From contig CM073591.1 in NCBI GenBank assembly GCA_037074705.1, forward strand, positions 133,865,032 through 133,929,031: 64,000 nucleotides of DNA, given 5' to 3'. This document shows positions 11,211 through 23,183 of this stretch, piece after piece (the stretch's first letter is position 1; every line of letters starts with the position of its first letter). Position numbers and translations under genes: made by a program. The stretch is from Zhengitettix transpicula. Lineage: Eukaryota > Arthropoda > Insecta > Orthoptera > Tetrigidae. Below the pieces are notes generated by a model. It ran no database searches, was not told the DNA's origin, and worked only from the letters and a program-made list of their open reading frames with translations.

Positions 11211-12590
11211 ACCGTCACATACGTAGGTGAAGCATAGAAAAACTCAAAGCTCGTGGATAAAGAAACATTGAACGGAGTTTTGTTCCAATCTATCGGACAT
11301 CGATAGAGGATAAATTGGAGCATTGCGCTTTACTAATCAACCAAAGGTATATAACAATAAAATGTTGAAATTCTGAGTGGATGTAAATACTAATTATCCG
11401 TCTTGTTCGAAGAACAATTAAAATTTGGCAGGAAATACTGAAAAATAACCGCGAATGTCTGTTGCTAATATCTTTTGCGTTAAAACAGAAATTTGAAATA
11501 AGCTTCTTGTGAGGTGTAGAACTAGTTTAGTAATGCAGTAATAGAATCAGTGCGTGCCCCTGAATCGAGTGATCGAGTACACGGCGGCCTAACTATTGCG
11601 GAGGATGCCCGGCGATTAACCCATGCACATCGCATAGTCAAGTGAGAAAAAAAAACCCGGAATAATGTGTGAAGGAAACAGCCATATACTGAGCAAAGAT
11701 AGTGTACAGTCTGTGGAAACAAAACGACTGTATATACTCATTTGCCTTAGTAAATATTCAAGAATTTTATCTGAATCACCCCTGATACTAAAAATAAGTT
11801 TAGGGTAAAATAAATGAGTGTGACATAGCTTACTTAGAAATATAATAATCTGTTCAAATTCTACTTGAATATATTGTTGTAGAGAACTTTGTTTATGTTA
11901 ATGGCCAAATTCAGACCATTTTAATATTTATAATGAAAAGTACTTGCAAACATGACGAATTTATAGGAGCATGACGAAATTCTTAATGCATAAGCACAAA
12001 ATATTTAGTCCGTTTAAGGTGGTATAATCAAATTTATCTTTCAACTATTACAAATTAATTCGATTTTATTTAGACTGATTAATAACTGTTCAGTAAATTA
12101 AATAAAAAGTAGTTCTCATTATTAATATATTTATTTACATACATTTCTTCTGAAGATTTCATCCGTGTTCTTAATTATTTAATTAGTGTGATAAAAGTGG
12201 CACAAAGTCGATCGTTTTTAAAATGTCATAGTGAGATTAAAAAGATAGATGAGAATTTGATAGAAGACTATGATTGACACAATCAAAAACTTGAGAATAA
12301 ATTCAAATGAAAAAAATACTGAGCCCGAATTTTTTTCCTTCGTACTATGAAAGTTAACTTCTTTTAATTGCGTATGTATGACGAAAGATTTTAATCGGAA
12401 GAACGAGATGACGCCCGTTTTCACGGCTAGACAAATTGAAAAATGTAATGAAAAATGTATAATAACTCTATGCCTACAATACACAAAAGACAAAAATTAA
12501 ATTAAAATTTCTTAACGATTTGGTTAATTTTTATTTACTTGACAGTAGATTACTGACATTAATTATTTTTATCTTATTGCTCCATGTTCT
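11210..12590. other. AT-rich DNA without recognisable feature
   Basis: AT-rich with chance frames only. The 91-codon minus frame at 12218-12493 is a run of Phe, Ile, Leu and Ser codons typical of AT-rich DNA. Confidence 0.5.
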
Positions 12591-12905
12591 CTGTGGATGG
12601 ACGAGTTTTAGGCAATGCGAATCACCTGTTCTCCATTTCTAGAGCGCTCTTCTCTCAGGGGAATGCGGTGCCACAGTCTCCCACTTAATTTCATTCAAAA
12701 TTGAAAAATCTTAAGAGCGTCATTTTAATTAAAAGAAGCTACTTGCCTCGCTGTGGCAGCACCCCTTTCCTCCCTCTAATGCCAACCTCTACGTAAAAAA
12801 TTCCGCCTCATTCATCCCATCACGAGAACAGGGGAGTCCAAAACAAAGCAAGTTACTGGCAATTATTTCCCCTTCGGCAAACAGAGGTGGGAGACTTTTT
12901 TTTTA
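12590..12905. other. GC-richer unique island
   Basis: A balanced-composition stretch with pyrimidine tracts (CCCCTTTCCTCCCTCTAATG) and no open frame. It is bounded sharply by AT-rich DNA on both sides. It is a candidate regulatory or conserved non-coding element. Confidence 0.2.
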
Positions 12906-13289
12906 TTAATGTTGTGGATATTTAAATTACTTAATATAATTGTATTTATCTTAATGCAACTCTCGTTGAACAAAACATTGTGTGTGAGATGACTTTCCTA
13001 GGTATTGAATGGCTCAAGAAAATGGCCACTTCAAGAAATAAAGTCTTCAGTACTACAATTTTACCGGCGGAGAATAAGAGTACCGAAGATCCAACATATT
13101 TTTTCCAAATTTCCTTATATTTAAACACAGAATCCATGAATTTTTATTGTGAAACATAAATCACAATATTCAGAGGGGTATTGAAAGGACACATAACATA
13201 GAAATACCAAATTATGTCAGCGGTCACCCGGTTTGACTGATGAAGTAGTCGCTCATAAATATCAGGAAAATTACTTATAAAATCTTTAA

Positions 13290-13625
13290 AACAACGTCTT
13301 AAATTGCAGAAAGTCCGGCTTGGCCAACCCTGGCGACTCCACGCGGTACCGCTGAGTTTCCGAAAACTTCAGTAATTTTAACCCCCTCTCCAGGAAACAG
13401 TTGCACGGGCGGGGAGGGGGAGAAGGGGGTGTAGGCGGCTGCGAAATGAGGCGGCGAAGGGGAGGAAAAACAACAGAGAGATTAAAGAAAACGTCGAGAC
13501 AACCCGTGGAAGGGGTGCAAGCTTCGTCCGTCACCCGCATGGAGGCAGCAGTGTCCACGGCTGCTAAGATTTCGAGCTTCTCCCTTCTACGAACTTCACG
13601 ATTAATGGTCATTCTCTACTGACGG
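13290..13625. other. GC-rich island with G-quadruplex-capable run
   Basis: A GC-rich island in which 13407-13429 holds four G-runs of three or more (GGG, GGGG, GGGGG, GGGGG) with short loops on the plus strand, fitting the usual G-quadruplex pattern. Antisense frames of 108 (-) and 73 (+) codons are both open and show no domain. Confidence 0.35.
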
Positions 13626-14187
13626 AAATCACCCATTTGTCAGTAACGTCACATAACACTGATTTCATACTACTTAACCTCACCACTGTATGAGAGCTTT
13701 TAATATTTTATGTTACTCTGATTACGAATATATGGAGAAGTCGTTTGCATCTTTCAATGTACCATTGTCCACTGCCAGAGAAATTTACAATACAAATAGA
13801 GTCGATAAGATTCTGTCACTCGTTAAGGTGTAGGATTTCGCAATATGAATGCATTTCGACAAAATAAATCTTTTAGTCAAAGTTATATTCCACGTTTATG
13901 AAAATATAATATCTAAAAAGGGTATGGTATGATGGTTTGACCTTTAATATTAAGTAATTTGAATGGAACAGAATTAGGGATCTAAATAGAATTTTATTTA
14001 TATTGTTATAAAGACGAAAATTGACGGCAATTATATTGACCCAAATTCGAGAAGTTATCATTTTAATATTTATTCAAGAATATGCGAAAGAAATGTTGAA
14101 GTTAAAAGACCTTTCTATTAAATAAAACAAATCCACAGATTTGAATCGGTCACAAAATAAAATGCTACTACTTTCTTCAAATGTATA

Positions 14188-14240
14188 TTTAGATTATCAG
14201 TTGAAAGAACTTTCGGCTATAGCTATAATCATCTTCTTAT
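14188..14240 (-). ncRNA. Hammerhead-like motif, family F copy 2
   Basis: On the minus strand this reads AGAAGATG, an AT-rich self-complementary segment (TATAGCTATA), then GCCGAAAG. It shares the plus-strand text CTTTCGGCTAT and its upstream context with 7660-7720. It is a decayed copy of the same kind of motif found in the inverted-repeat elements. Confidence 0.3.
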
Positions 14241-14901
14241 GTCCAATTTAAAAATATATGTAGCTTACTATTAATTTAATGATTTCCGTACAAAAATTAT
14301 ATCGAATAAACGTAGATGTTCAAGTTAAGTTTAAAATATTTTTATTCGGGCGATATTCCTGAATGGTGTCATTCTTTTATCGATAACAACCCATTCTGGA
14401 AATCGAAATCAGTTCGATAATAAACTTCATTCAGAAATTTCAATAATCAGGTCTATGTTATCCAACAACATAATATATGACGCACAGAAGTGAAGACATA
14501 GTTAATTATAAATATTCTAAGCCTACTTTCCAATGAGTTCAGGTTTCATCTTCCATCAGGAATTCTGATGGATTAAGTTATTAATTAGTTTCGTGTAATC
14601 TAATAACATAATATATAAGATGCAGGTGTGTATATATAGTTAACTGTAAGACAATGGTTTTTCAATATTTTTAATTTGGATTTAACTAATAACGTAATAA
14701 AATTTTAATAAACTAGTTATAAAAATTAATTATTTCATTTTAGACTGATAACCGCAGATAAATATTGTATATTTAAATTTTTATCCTTCACGTATATATT
14801 TTTAAAATGGGACTTTGGAATACTAAGCTTGAAGAATGTAAAATTATTATAATGATGAAAAATATCTGACCTTTACAGTAATTTAAATAATCAAATATAC
14901 A

Positions 14902-15116
14902 GCCTTGACTCAGAAAATTATTTTTAATAATAAAAAACGACGTTTCGTCTTCTTCAAATTAATTAAAATTATTTTGTAAATGTTCTTAAAAAACTTTGTA
15001 AATATTTGCTGTATTAATTCGTAAATTGTAGATTGAACCTGAAGAGGTCCTAAAAGGGGACGAAACGTCGTTTATTTACTTTTTTGTTAATAAGCATAAT
15101 TTTTCTGACTCAAGGC
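14902..15116 (+). mobile_element. Inverted-repeat element E1 with hammerhead-like core
   Basis: A 215-bp element has arms of about 50-55 bp (14902-14956 and 15059-15116) that are reverse complements, beginning GCCTTGA[C/G]TCAGAAAA and ending AACGACGTTTCGTC. The right arm carries the best hammerhead-like core of the window: CTGAAGA (15039-15045), one G, GTCC (15047-15050) pairing with GGAC (15058-15061), GAAAC (15062-15066), then GTC-GT-T, which fits a minimal two-pair helix III followed by a UH site. The left arm has the same GAAAC/GTCGTT end in mirror orientation but has lost the hairpin. There is no coding capacity. It is likely a non-autonomous derivative of a Penelope-like element. Confidence 0.65.
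15039..15071 (+). ncRNA. Candidate hammerhead-like ribozyme core R1
   Basis: The core order CTGAAGA, hairpin, GAAAC-GTC-GT-T is complete. Compared with the canonical hammerhead there is one extra G between CTGANGA and helix II. A helix I closing the structure is not evident in the flanks, so cleavage activity is uncertain and might need a dimeric arrangement. Confidence 0.45.
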
Positions 15117-15344
15117 CGTTTTATATAATTGTTTTACTTTGTGACCGATTTAATCCTGGAGTTTTGAATGTATTAACAAAAATTAATATATAGTCTTAAT
15201 GAAATTAAGCTTTTCAAATATTTAATGAATTAAGTGAAATTTAGTTTTTATGTTTTTTTAAATGCAAATCTTTAAAGCACAAAGTTTTACGATTTTTTTC
15301 CTCTTAAGAAACAAATAACAAATACTTTACACAGTCAAAGATTG

Positions 15345-15800
15345 TTAATACAATGGAAATTGATAGTGGATTCGCCGTCTGTCAGGTACTTCACAGATAA
15401 ATATGAGCACTGAATTAAGCAGGCAGAAAGCAGAGAGAAAGAAATGTTGCGAAGAGATTGCTTTGAGTAGGGAGTGGGATTTATCTCCGCGGTCTGAGTT
15501 GCGTCGCATCTCAATGTGCAAAGACTTAGCTCGATTGCTGCGTGGCCGAGACGAACGTGTGGCCATTTGTCGCCGTCTCCTGTGAAACGTTATGACGAAT
15601 AATGTACAAGAAAAAGGAGAAGCAAACGTCAACAACGGGGAGTAGTGTAATATAATCACCATGTTAGTTAACTGCTTAACTGTGTTGTAACGAAGCTCTC
15701 ATCGAACTGGGGTGGTCCTAAACAAGTGTAATGTAGAAATTAATTCATTCAGGAGAGAATAGTTTCTCACGGACTTCCCTGCTGTGGAACAAAGTGCGGT
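15345..15800. other. Balanced-composition unique segment
   Basis: A less AT-rich stretch with overlapping frames of 60 (+, 15403-15585) and 105 codons (-, 15345-15662). Neither shows a domain. Bases 15731-15772 share about 40 bp with 17341-17383 (TGTAGAAATTAATT, then TTCAGGAG), a short dispersed repeat of unknown kind. Confidence 0.25.
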
Positions 15801-16231
15801 GAAAGATTGGTAAGATTAGATTTTTACCGAAATTAAGTTCCATAATAAGTAGATTATAGTCTAATCTAAGGACAAGAAGAAGTTACGTTTTACGACATCT
15901 CCGTCCCACAAAATAAATTGAATGCTTACAATCGAGCATATATACCAATTGAATTGAAGAGTTGTGGAAAGTAGTTCATAAAATTAACACATTCTATACG
16001 TAGGTAGTGACTGATATTAGTTATTTATTTTACGGAAACTCTAAAATATTTTTTAGGAAAATTTAGTAACGTCTTTTAGTACGCCGTTTTATAATTTAAA
16101 TTTACTTTAAATTTTTATTCTCCGTATAGGTGACTAACGTGTAATTTACAGAAATAAATAAAAGAATGAAAAACTCATATACAATTTAAATTATAAAATA
16201 GTGAAAAAGGGAAGATAGGACTAACAAATAT

Positions 16232-16268
16232 TGTACTACGTTTCTGCAAACTTTGATGCTTTTCTCAG
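16232..16268 (-). ncRNA. Hammerhead-like motif R4 next to element E2
   Basis: On the minus strand this reads CTGAGAA, a short GC-closed hairpin, A, then GAAAC-GTA-GT-A. The GAAAC part is at plus-strand 16240-16244. The CTGANGA box differs at one position. It resembles the family D repeats and lies a few bases outside inverted-repeat element E2. Confidence 0.35.
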
Positions 16269-16270
16269 AC

Positions 16271-16530
16271 CTTGAGTCATAGAATTATTTTAATTAGCAA
16301 AAAACGTTTCATCCTCTTTTCGGATCTCTTCAGGTTCAATAATGTTGTGTATAAATATCACAAAAAAATTTGGAAGCATTTCATATACTTCGGTTGCAAT
16401 AGGAAAGGCAGCAAAACCTTACTTCTAAAACTTTTTGAACTATTTATATACAGAATTATTGAACCTGAAGTTGTCCTCAATGAGGACAAAACGTCGTATA
16501 TTATTTTAATAAACATAATTTCAGTCTGTA
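16271..16530. mobile_element. Inverted-repeat element E2 with two hammerhead-like cores
   Basis: A ~260-bp element with inverted outer arms (CTTGAGTCATAGAATTATTT at the left; its diverged complement at the right) and inner arms AGGTTCAATAAT / AATTATTGAACCT. The left arm, minus strand, holds CTGAAGA, G, ATCC/GGAT hairpin, GAAAC (plus-strand 16306-16333). The right arm, plus strand, holds CTGAAGT, T, a perfect GTCCTC/GAGGAC hairpin, AAAAC-GTC-GT-A (16465-16497). The two cores face outward. The hairpin arms differ in sequence but both pair, which suggests selection for structure. Confidence 0.6.
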
Positions 16531-16539
16531 TTAATTAAT

Positions 16540-18190
16540 TCTTTATATTATAAAGGTAAGATATTGTTTCATCATTAGACGATAAATTATTACAAGCTTT
16601 TGAAAGAAACGGCGTATGATTCATTCGTCGATTTTAATAAGCTCGTAAAAATTTTAATACCGCACCTGAGGATAACAACAAAGATTGTGGATACGTAAAT
16701 ATGGCATTATTTTACACAAACCTAACGTTGTCTGTTTTTAGGAGATTTATTACTTAATTGTTAATTTTATACGGTTACAAACGTTTTTATATTGGCTACG
16801 CAAATAATTCAGCTTCTGTATGGTGAACGTATCCTAAAAAATAAATATTGATACCTCACGTAACGTATTAAAGTATGAAAATCCAATATGGTGGTTCACA
16901 TGAATCATTGGAATGGTGCCACAAGCCAAAAAAGAAAAAAAATTCGTCTATTCATATTTTAGGACACTTTCAACATTTTCGAAAGTTTTGTTAGTCTTTG
17001 TTAATATGTTCCTGGTTCGCGAATCCGTGACATAGATTTGAAATAAAAGAATTTGAGTGGATTTGAATCAGGAAACTCTATACTGATACAGCTATCTTTC
17101 CATGAAAATATGACTCAGTATATGCAGCTGCATGCAGACAATGAAAATAATATTTTTTCTAAAAAAAAATAATTTCATTACTAGCCTAGAATACCTGAAT
17201 AAATTTTTGAAACTCTAAGTGTTAGTTTCAGCGAATCTTTAGGTGTTTATAAAACTCGAGATGAAGATTAACTGAGGATACTAAACCTCAACTCCATTAA
17301 GTGTTGTTTATTAAAATACTTATAAATCAGAATGTGAATATAGTGTAGAAATTAATTAATTCAGGAGGGGTTTCACTTAATTTTTATATGTTTGGTTCTC
17401 ATAAATACTTTCTATCCACAAGTAATCTTATTCTCATGATTGAGAAATACGTAGAGGTAGGTCTCAACTGTAACAGTTAAGTTTAAAAATATTTTAAGTT
17501 AATGAAGGTCATTATTATTTTAAATATTAATCTAAAAACAATAACAATAGAGAAGATAAAATATAGTGTTTTAATATACAATTTTCTCGGTAGAAAATAC
17601 AATAATTTTTTATTTTATAACGTTGTTTGAGAACATCGAACAAGATGTAATTAATTTATTTATTTGGACATTTTAACCTTAAAGCTAATTTGCATATGCA
17701 ACTATTATGACTATTTACCAATCATTTTTTTAAAACATATAAACTATTCGTAATCTTTATTGCTACAGACAACTTATAATATTATATTAACCCATTATCA
17801 AACATCAATATTGACCTTTAAGACATCTATGATTTCGTACTACAGAATCTCTGGCATGTATCATATTTGTTCTCACATCTATGGGAACCATGCTGTTCAT
17901 CTTATTATCGGGTTTTATAATGACCTGCAGGCTGAAAGTGTTACTCGTAACTTACAGAAATATTTTCAGATATTCTAGTTTGTAATCTAGGTCATTTTTT
18001 TGTATTAACCTATATAGGTCTATAATAATAAAAGAAAATATAAAATTAGTTTTAAGAGTAACTTAAAGCAATGGAGCATTATTATGCTTTATTGAGATGC
18101 AACGTATTAAACGTTCGAAGGGAGTCGTCCTGTTTGTATAATATGACAGTACTATAGCGATGTACAATGTTACGGAATCGTATTTATTTT
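16540..18190. other. AT-rich DNA without recognisable feature
   Basis: Apart from the ~40-bp match to 15731-15772 at 17341-17383, nothing stands out. A 72-codon plus frame (17760-17978) has no recognisable domain. Confidence 0.45.

Positions 18191-18193
<3 letters not shown>

Positions 18194-18241
<48 letters not shown>
18194..18241. repeat. (TA)n microsatellite
   Basis: About 24 uninterrupted TA units lie immediately before LTR-like copy 2 of family A. The tract probably served as the insertion target, since all four copies abut ATAT or GTAT. Confidence 0.9.
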
Positions 18242-18244
<3 letters not shown>

Positions 18245-19175
18245 AGCAATAGTTAATTAGGCCATGAATTGTTTGGACATAAAATTTGAATTGTTTGATA
18301 AATCTATTATAGCGGTCAGATCGAACAAAGCAACAATGGAGAGCAACAAGCTCGCTTGCTTTGTCGAAAAGTCAAAAATGGCGTATGCGCGCTCAAACTC
18401 GAGAGCACTAGGATAGTTAGTTGGCTGCAGAACATTACCTAAAGCAGAACAAGTAATAAAACTTGAGCAGAGACTAGACATCGTTAATGTAATTTAGTTA
18501 AAGTTTTGAATTAATACAAAGAAAACATTCACGGAAGTATTGCAGCGTAAATATTGGAAAGTAAGAGCAGTTTTCGTCAGAATAGAACTTTCAAAAATCT
18601 TCGTCGCAGAAATTAATCAGGAGAACATTGGTAAATTATTGTGGAGCGGAGCGATCAACGGAATACAGCCAATCTTGCCAAATTTTAAAGTGAAGTGTAG
18701 AATCAGTGAAAACCAAGGCCTGATATTAAATAATTAAAGAGTGTAAAAGTGTCCGAACAAGGTAAAATTGATTGTTCTGGTACCAGACCGACGGTCCGTA
18801 AGTAACATAATTTTGAATAATATTGTAAACGCAAAATAAAGGATAAAGTCAGATTTCGTTCTCTTTTAATTGTCAATCAAAGAAATTTCTTTACTTTTTA
18901 ATTTCTTTCATTCTAAGGACATAGTGTTTTGTAAATCGTAAACGGTTTTGTTAACAAGATTTTAAATTTTTTTTTTGTGTTTATTATCAAACCCAGTGAA
19001 GGCGCTGAGAGAACATATCTCAAATTTTGTTTGTAATTATCTTTTATTCTGTGAAAGCCACAAAACAAAAAAAATATTTTTGTTTGTTAATTGTTAATAA
19101 GTTTTTCATTTATATTAACCCATCATATTTAATCATTCCGTTAAATTAATTAAAGCCAATCTGTTGATTATTACA
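18242..19175 (+). mobile_element. Solo LTR-like element, family A copy 2
   Basis: A 934-bp copy starts TGTAGCAA and ends TATTACA, with ATAT on both sides. It shares AATTGTTTGATAAA...TATTATAGCGG and AAAATGGCGTATGCGCGCTC with copy 4, and TGTAGAATCAGTGA plus the GTAAGT-bearing block with copies 1 and 3. It is more diverged from copies 1 and 3 in its first third and closer to copy 4, implying two subfamilies. The 65- and 74-codon frames inside are not conserved between copies and are unlikely to be genes. Confidence 0.65.
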
Positions 19176-19479
19176 ATATATATAGGCTTCTATATATTTG
19201 GTACTGTTTACATATAACATATCGTCGAAAATTAATATAAATGTACTATCGTGACGCATCGCCGCTCGCGGATGACGGTCCACTAAAACATATTTATGTT
19301 ATAAAAGAATGAAGACATAGATATATATTATTACTAGTGACAATAATATATTTGATCAATAATCTTGGTGGTAAGGTAATTTGCAAGAAAAATCCTGGTT
19401 TGATGTCAGTGCAGATATCTGGAAATATTCTGCTTCTAAAAACTGACTAAATTGCTTCTCTTAGTTTCGCCTCAGACGT

Positions 19480-19880
19480 TTCTTGTATTTGAAAGTATTC
19501 ACATGAGCGGTGCGGGGGCGGGGGGTGGGGAAAACGGGAAGCGAATTTTCACGGCGCGCAGGTCTCCGCGAGCAGACGCCGGCATTTGTCACCGCTTGAC
19601 TGACTCCCCCCTTCCTCCCGTCCCTCAAACTTAATCCAATATCAGTGCCATTTATCTTCATTTACCATCCGACTTCATTAACTTTTCAGTTTACTTCCTT
19701 CCTCACGTTTAATCGGCCCGAACACCGAGTCGCCGTCATTTGTTAGGCCGCTTGTTATGATTATTTTTCCAGTCGTGGAACCTTCCCCGACTGTCTGCCT
19801 GCCCAATCCTTCACCAGGTCGCCCTGACGTCCACAAATAACGCGAAACAAAGACGCGCAGGGTGGCCATTTTTCACCTAG
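19480..19880. other. GC-rich island with G-quadruplex-capable run
   Basis: A GC-rich unique island. Bases 19513-19537 contain four plus-strand G-runs (GGGGG, GGGGGG, GGGG, GGG) separated by one to five bases. Three chance frames of 60-66 codons overlap. It is bounded by AT-rich DNA and is a candidate conserved non-coding or promoter element. Confidence 0.3.
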
Positions 19881-19899
19881 TATAAATAACACGGGCTTC

Positions 19900-21120
19900 C
19901 TTCAGGAAATTTTAATTTCTTTCTGGATGTGTGTTTTCTAATTCATCAAGGGAGATGTAATTAGAAGCGCGTCTCAAAAATAAGTGAAAGGGGGACGTGC
20001 GGCCTGAGGAACGGAATATACATAATTTAAGAATAATTAATGGATGTTTCAATTAAATGACTTTAATATAGGGAAATGCGAATGTTAGGAGAGACGGCTA
20101 AGAAATTTCCGTCATGGCCTATAAAAAAAATAAAACTTTTGTAATAGACTGTAAGAGAGGCGAAGTTCGCCTTTATGTACCTTCATTATGGATAGCGTTT
20201 TAATATTTACTTCGCAAAGTTGTTAGCACAGAGGGCGCCGACTTGCAGTTTGCGAAATTTGATGACAAAATACACAGGTTCGCAAACAAAACAAAAGTTA
20301 AAACTTTAATTCCAGTATCCTTGCTTTCTATTTATCAAAGACAAGGCAATTAAGTAAGGTTTAAAACTCTGAAAGGGCGCGAGTAAAAACAAATGAAGAA
20401 TAATTAATGAATGTTTTCATTAACGCTCTAAATATCGGAGTGGCAGGCGGCGAGAAAGAGAGATGAGACTATTTTCTTACGTAATTACTCTGAGTGGACC
20501 AAAGTAAAGGAATGCTCGAGGATCTTTAACTGCCAAACTCATGCCTCACCTGCAACAAAAATAACAAATTATTATTTATACAAATATGTGAATTCGGACT
20601 GTTTAAATTGTATTTAATTCAAGAAAAGAAGGATTTAATTTCTATTCGCTATATGTATAGTCCCTGTACTTACTTACATAAGTTCCTAGTTCCGTACATA
20701 CGAATTTTTTACGAATATAATACTTAAATGTACTCATTGAGTATTGCATGATATACTCCCTTAGTCTTCAGCCATTATGAAAGATGAAATTGTTAGCTAG
20801 ATTCTTAATGTAAACAAATATTCGCCATGTTAAAGTCACGAATATGGCACGAAAATTAACTTACATTTTTCGCAAGGACCGTAAAGTATTTCGTATTATA
20901 TTTTATTATCATTCGATGGAGTATTGCTGGATAAAATTATACTTTTTATTCAATGGAAATATTACTGCTTTGTTTAATTACGGAAAAAGGAACTATTTCC
21001 TTAGTTCGTCGTGTAGTAACGTCTCTCTGTCGCGTGTCGTCACGGTCTCTTGGCGCGCAGTAATATAACAGAAACTTATCACGTTTTTATTTATAATTCC
21101 TTCCGTATTTATTCTAGGGG
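19900..21120. other. Mixed unique DNA without recognisable feature
   Basis: The segment repeats no part of the window that I could detect. A 74-codon plus frame at 20844-21068 starts MARKLTYIFRKDRKVF and shows no known domain. Two variants of AGAATAATTAATG[G/A]ATGTTT, at about 20030 and 20398, form a short dispersed repeat in similar context. Confidence 0.4.
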
Positions 21121-21159
21121 CTTCTCACACACTCAGTACCGTTTCTCGTGTTTTTAAGA

Positions 21160-21270
21160 ATATCTGTACCAATTTTTGTTGCAATTTGTCCATGCGTTTA
21201 AATTTGTATAGAAATTAACTTAAATACATACATACAAATATACATCCTTTTTTATTATATAGATATAGTA
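21160..21270 (+). mobile_element. Possible non-LTR retrotransposon 3' tail
   Basis: The text ATATCTGTACCAATTTTTGT, CATGCGTTTAAA, ACATACATACAAATATACAT and TTTTATTATATAGATA runs in the order typical of the 3' ends of widespread insect RTE-like retrotransposons and related short elements. No coding sequence is attached. The recognition rests on general resemblance. Confidence 0.4.
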
Positions 21271-21279
21271 GTGAATAGG

Positions 21280-22830
21280 TACCTCATGTTTCAATGTTTG
21301 CATATTCAATTTAGTTTTATTGTAAGATTTATAATATTGTATTAATAAGGAATAAAATATTGTTGGGCGTCAGAAAAAACGTTTGTTAATGATATTTTTT
21401 GTATTGTTGGGATAAACAAGGTCTCATCCATGCATTATCAGAGTTGAATATTTCTATTGCCTTAATTTTTATACCTCAAGAAAAAAGATTTTGTGATTGG
21501 GTGAATTTTAATAAGTGTTGAGACAGCACGTCTAACATTGCAGACGCTATCGTTATTAAACTGCTGTTATAGAATCCAAATTAGCATTGCTTCTATTTTG
21601 AATTGGTAATTCTGCGTTATGAGCTGAGTTTTAAGTCACAAGAATCATCAAGTGCGAGGTGCCAGGCAGCTCTGGACCCTCGACGTGGTGGATACAACAT
21701 TATCGAGGGAGCGGAGTGGTCACGCTGGCGAGTGCTAATAAGAAATATTCGAAAAAAAATTGTATGACGCTCCAACTATCAAAATCTATGTGCAATAGAA
21801 ACACTAACGGCTCTGTGTTGACGATTTGCTTCAATACTTACTCTTGCCCACATTACCTTGAACAGAAAGAAACTCATTCTGTAACTACATATTTCAGAAG
21901 AAAACCCAATTTATTATATTAAGTTATAGATTAAGTCTTCTGTAGACCAAAGATCAAATTCAGTGTTTTCTGTTAATAAATTAATTGCAATTAAATTTGT
22001 AATTATAAAATTTTTAATTGAATATATCCTCAAAGTTACGTAAATATACGCGTCAGATGTGCGGAACAGCTGAGAAGAAAAAGTTGAATAAATATATATC
22101 CTATTGCTTTAGAAAAGAAAAGTAGAGGCCAATTTTCAGAATTCAATGAGAAAATCTTATGTTGCATTTTAACTTAAATCAATATTAAATGCTAAATCAA
22201 GCAATAATGGTTTTACATGTTATTATTATAATTCTAGTTGTCACTTTCTGAAATACGAACGCGTAATGTCACAAGAACATAGGCTATTGGTAATAGTTAG
22301 ATACGAAATATCACCGTGGTTTTCTTAAAAGCATATCCAAGACTGAATTCAGAGCAACACCCTCACTTGGCTGCATTTACTTTCAACGGAAGGAGCACTT
22401 ATGATTGGATATGGAGAGGGTTGTGCTCCACTCTGACCCCTTATCCCTCTGGATTTGAAATGTCGCCAACGTATCGTGTTTCCTTTATGACCTTTAAAGG
22501 AAAAGAAGTGAGTCACTGGATGCACAACAGCACCATATGTAAAGATTTACTTAAAATTAAGTATTGACAGTATTTTTTTCTAAAACCCGTTGAGTATTGA
22601 TACTATAAATGTGAAGTAGTATTTATTTTTGAGATTTTCTTCCTGAGCTGAGAACTTTCAGTAAAACTTATTCTGGATTATTCTGTTCCCTGTACTGGAA
22701 TAGTTATTTCCGCCTGGACAACCTTGTACTCTTATTTTCTCTATAATAATATCATTTTTTAATAATATTGTTATATAATTAATTCTGAAATAATATATAA
22801 ATATATATTCTGACTATTGAGAAAACTAAT
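21280..22830. other. Mostly AT-rich DNA, no gene recognised
   Basis: Two open plus-strand frames of 87 and 83 codons (21659-21922 and 22316-22567) lie in slightly richer sequence. Neither has a domain, signal peptide or repeat relation that I recognise. They are listed here and not called as genes. Confidence 0.35.
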
Positions 22831-23183
22831 AAATAAATAAGTATCAGACAATTTTAAGACAGAAAAAATAATGTATTAATGTAAAAATGAAACATCGTTT
22901 CATCGCTTATTTTGTGATCTCATCAGGTTCAATTTTTAAATTGTACATATGGTTGACGGCAGTCAGCAGAGAATGACCTGTCTATCAACATTTTGTAAGC
23001 ATAACAAAATTTATATTTTTGTTATCTGCAAAATGTTTCTTAAAAATGTTATTCTAATCATTGTAATTATTATTTTTTTAAAAAATTTTAAACTTGAAGC
23101 TGATGAGGGCGCGATGAAACTTTCTTTAATTTTACATTAACAAATTGTTTTTTCTGTCTTAAAATTGTCTGATGTTTATTTGT
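22831..23183. mobile_element. Inverted-repeat element E3 with two hammerhead-like cores
   Basis: A ~350-bp element has arms of about 75-80 bp (22831-22910 and 23105-23183) that are inverted copies, both containing ATCAGACAATTTTAAGACAG and TTAATGTAAAA. The left arm, minus strand, reads CTGATGA, G, ATC/GAT hairpin, GAAAC (22897-22926). The right arm, plus strand, reads CTGATGA (23100-23106), a short GC segment, GAAAC (23116-23120). Both use T at the variable core position, unlike the A of E1, E2 and E5. A 63-codon frame crossing it is chance. Confidence 0.6.

Noticed and set aside
15731..17383. 40-bp match between 15731-15772 and 17341-17383 as LTRs of one element
   Set aside because: The match is short, the flanks do not extend it and nothing element-like lies between.
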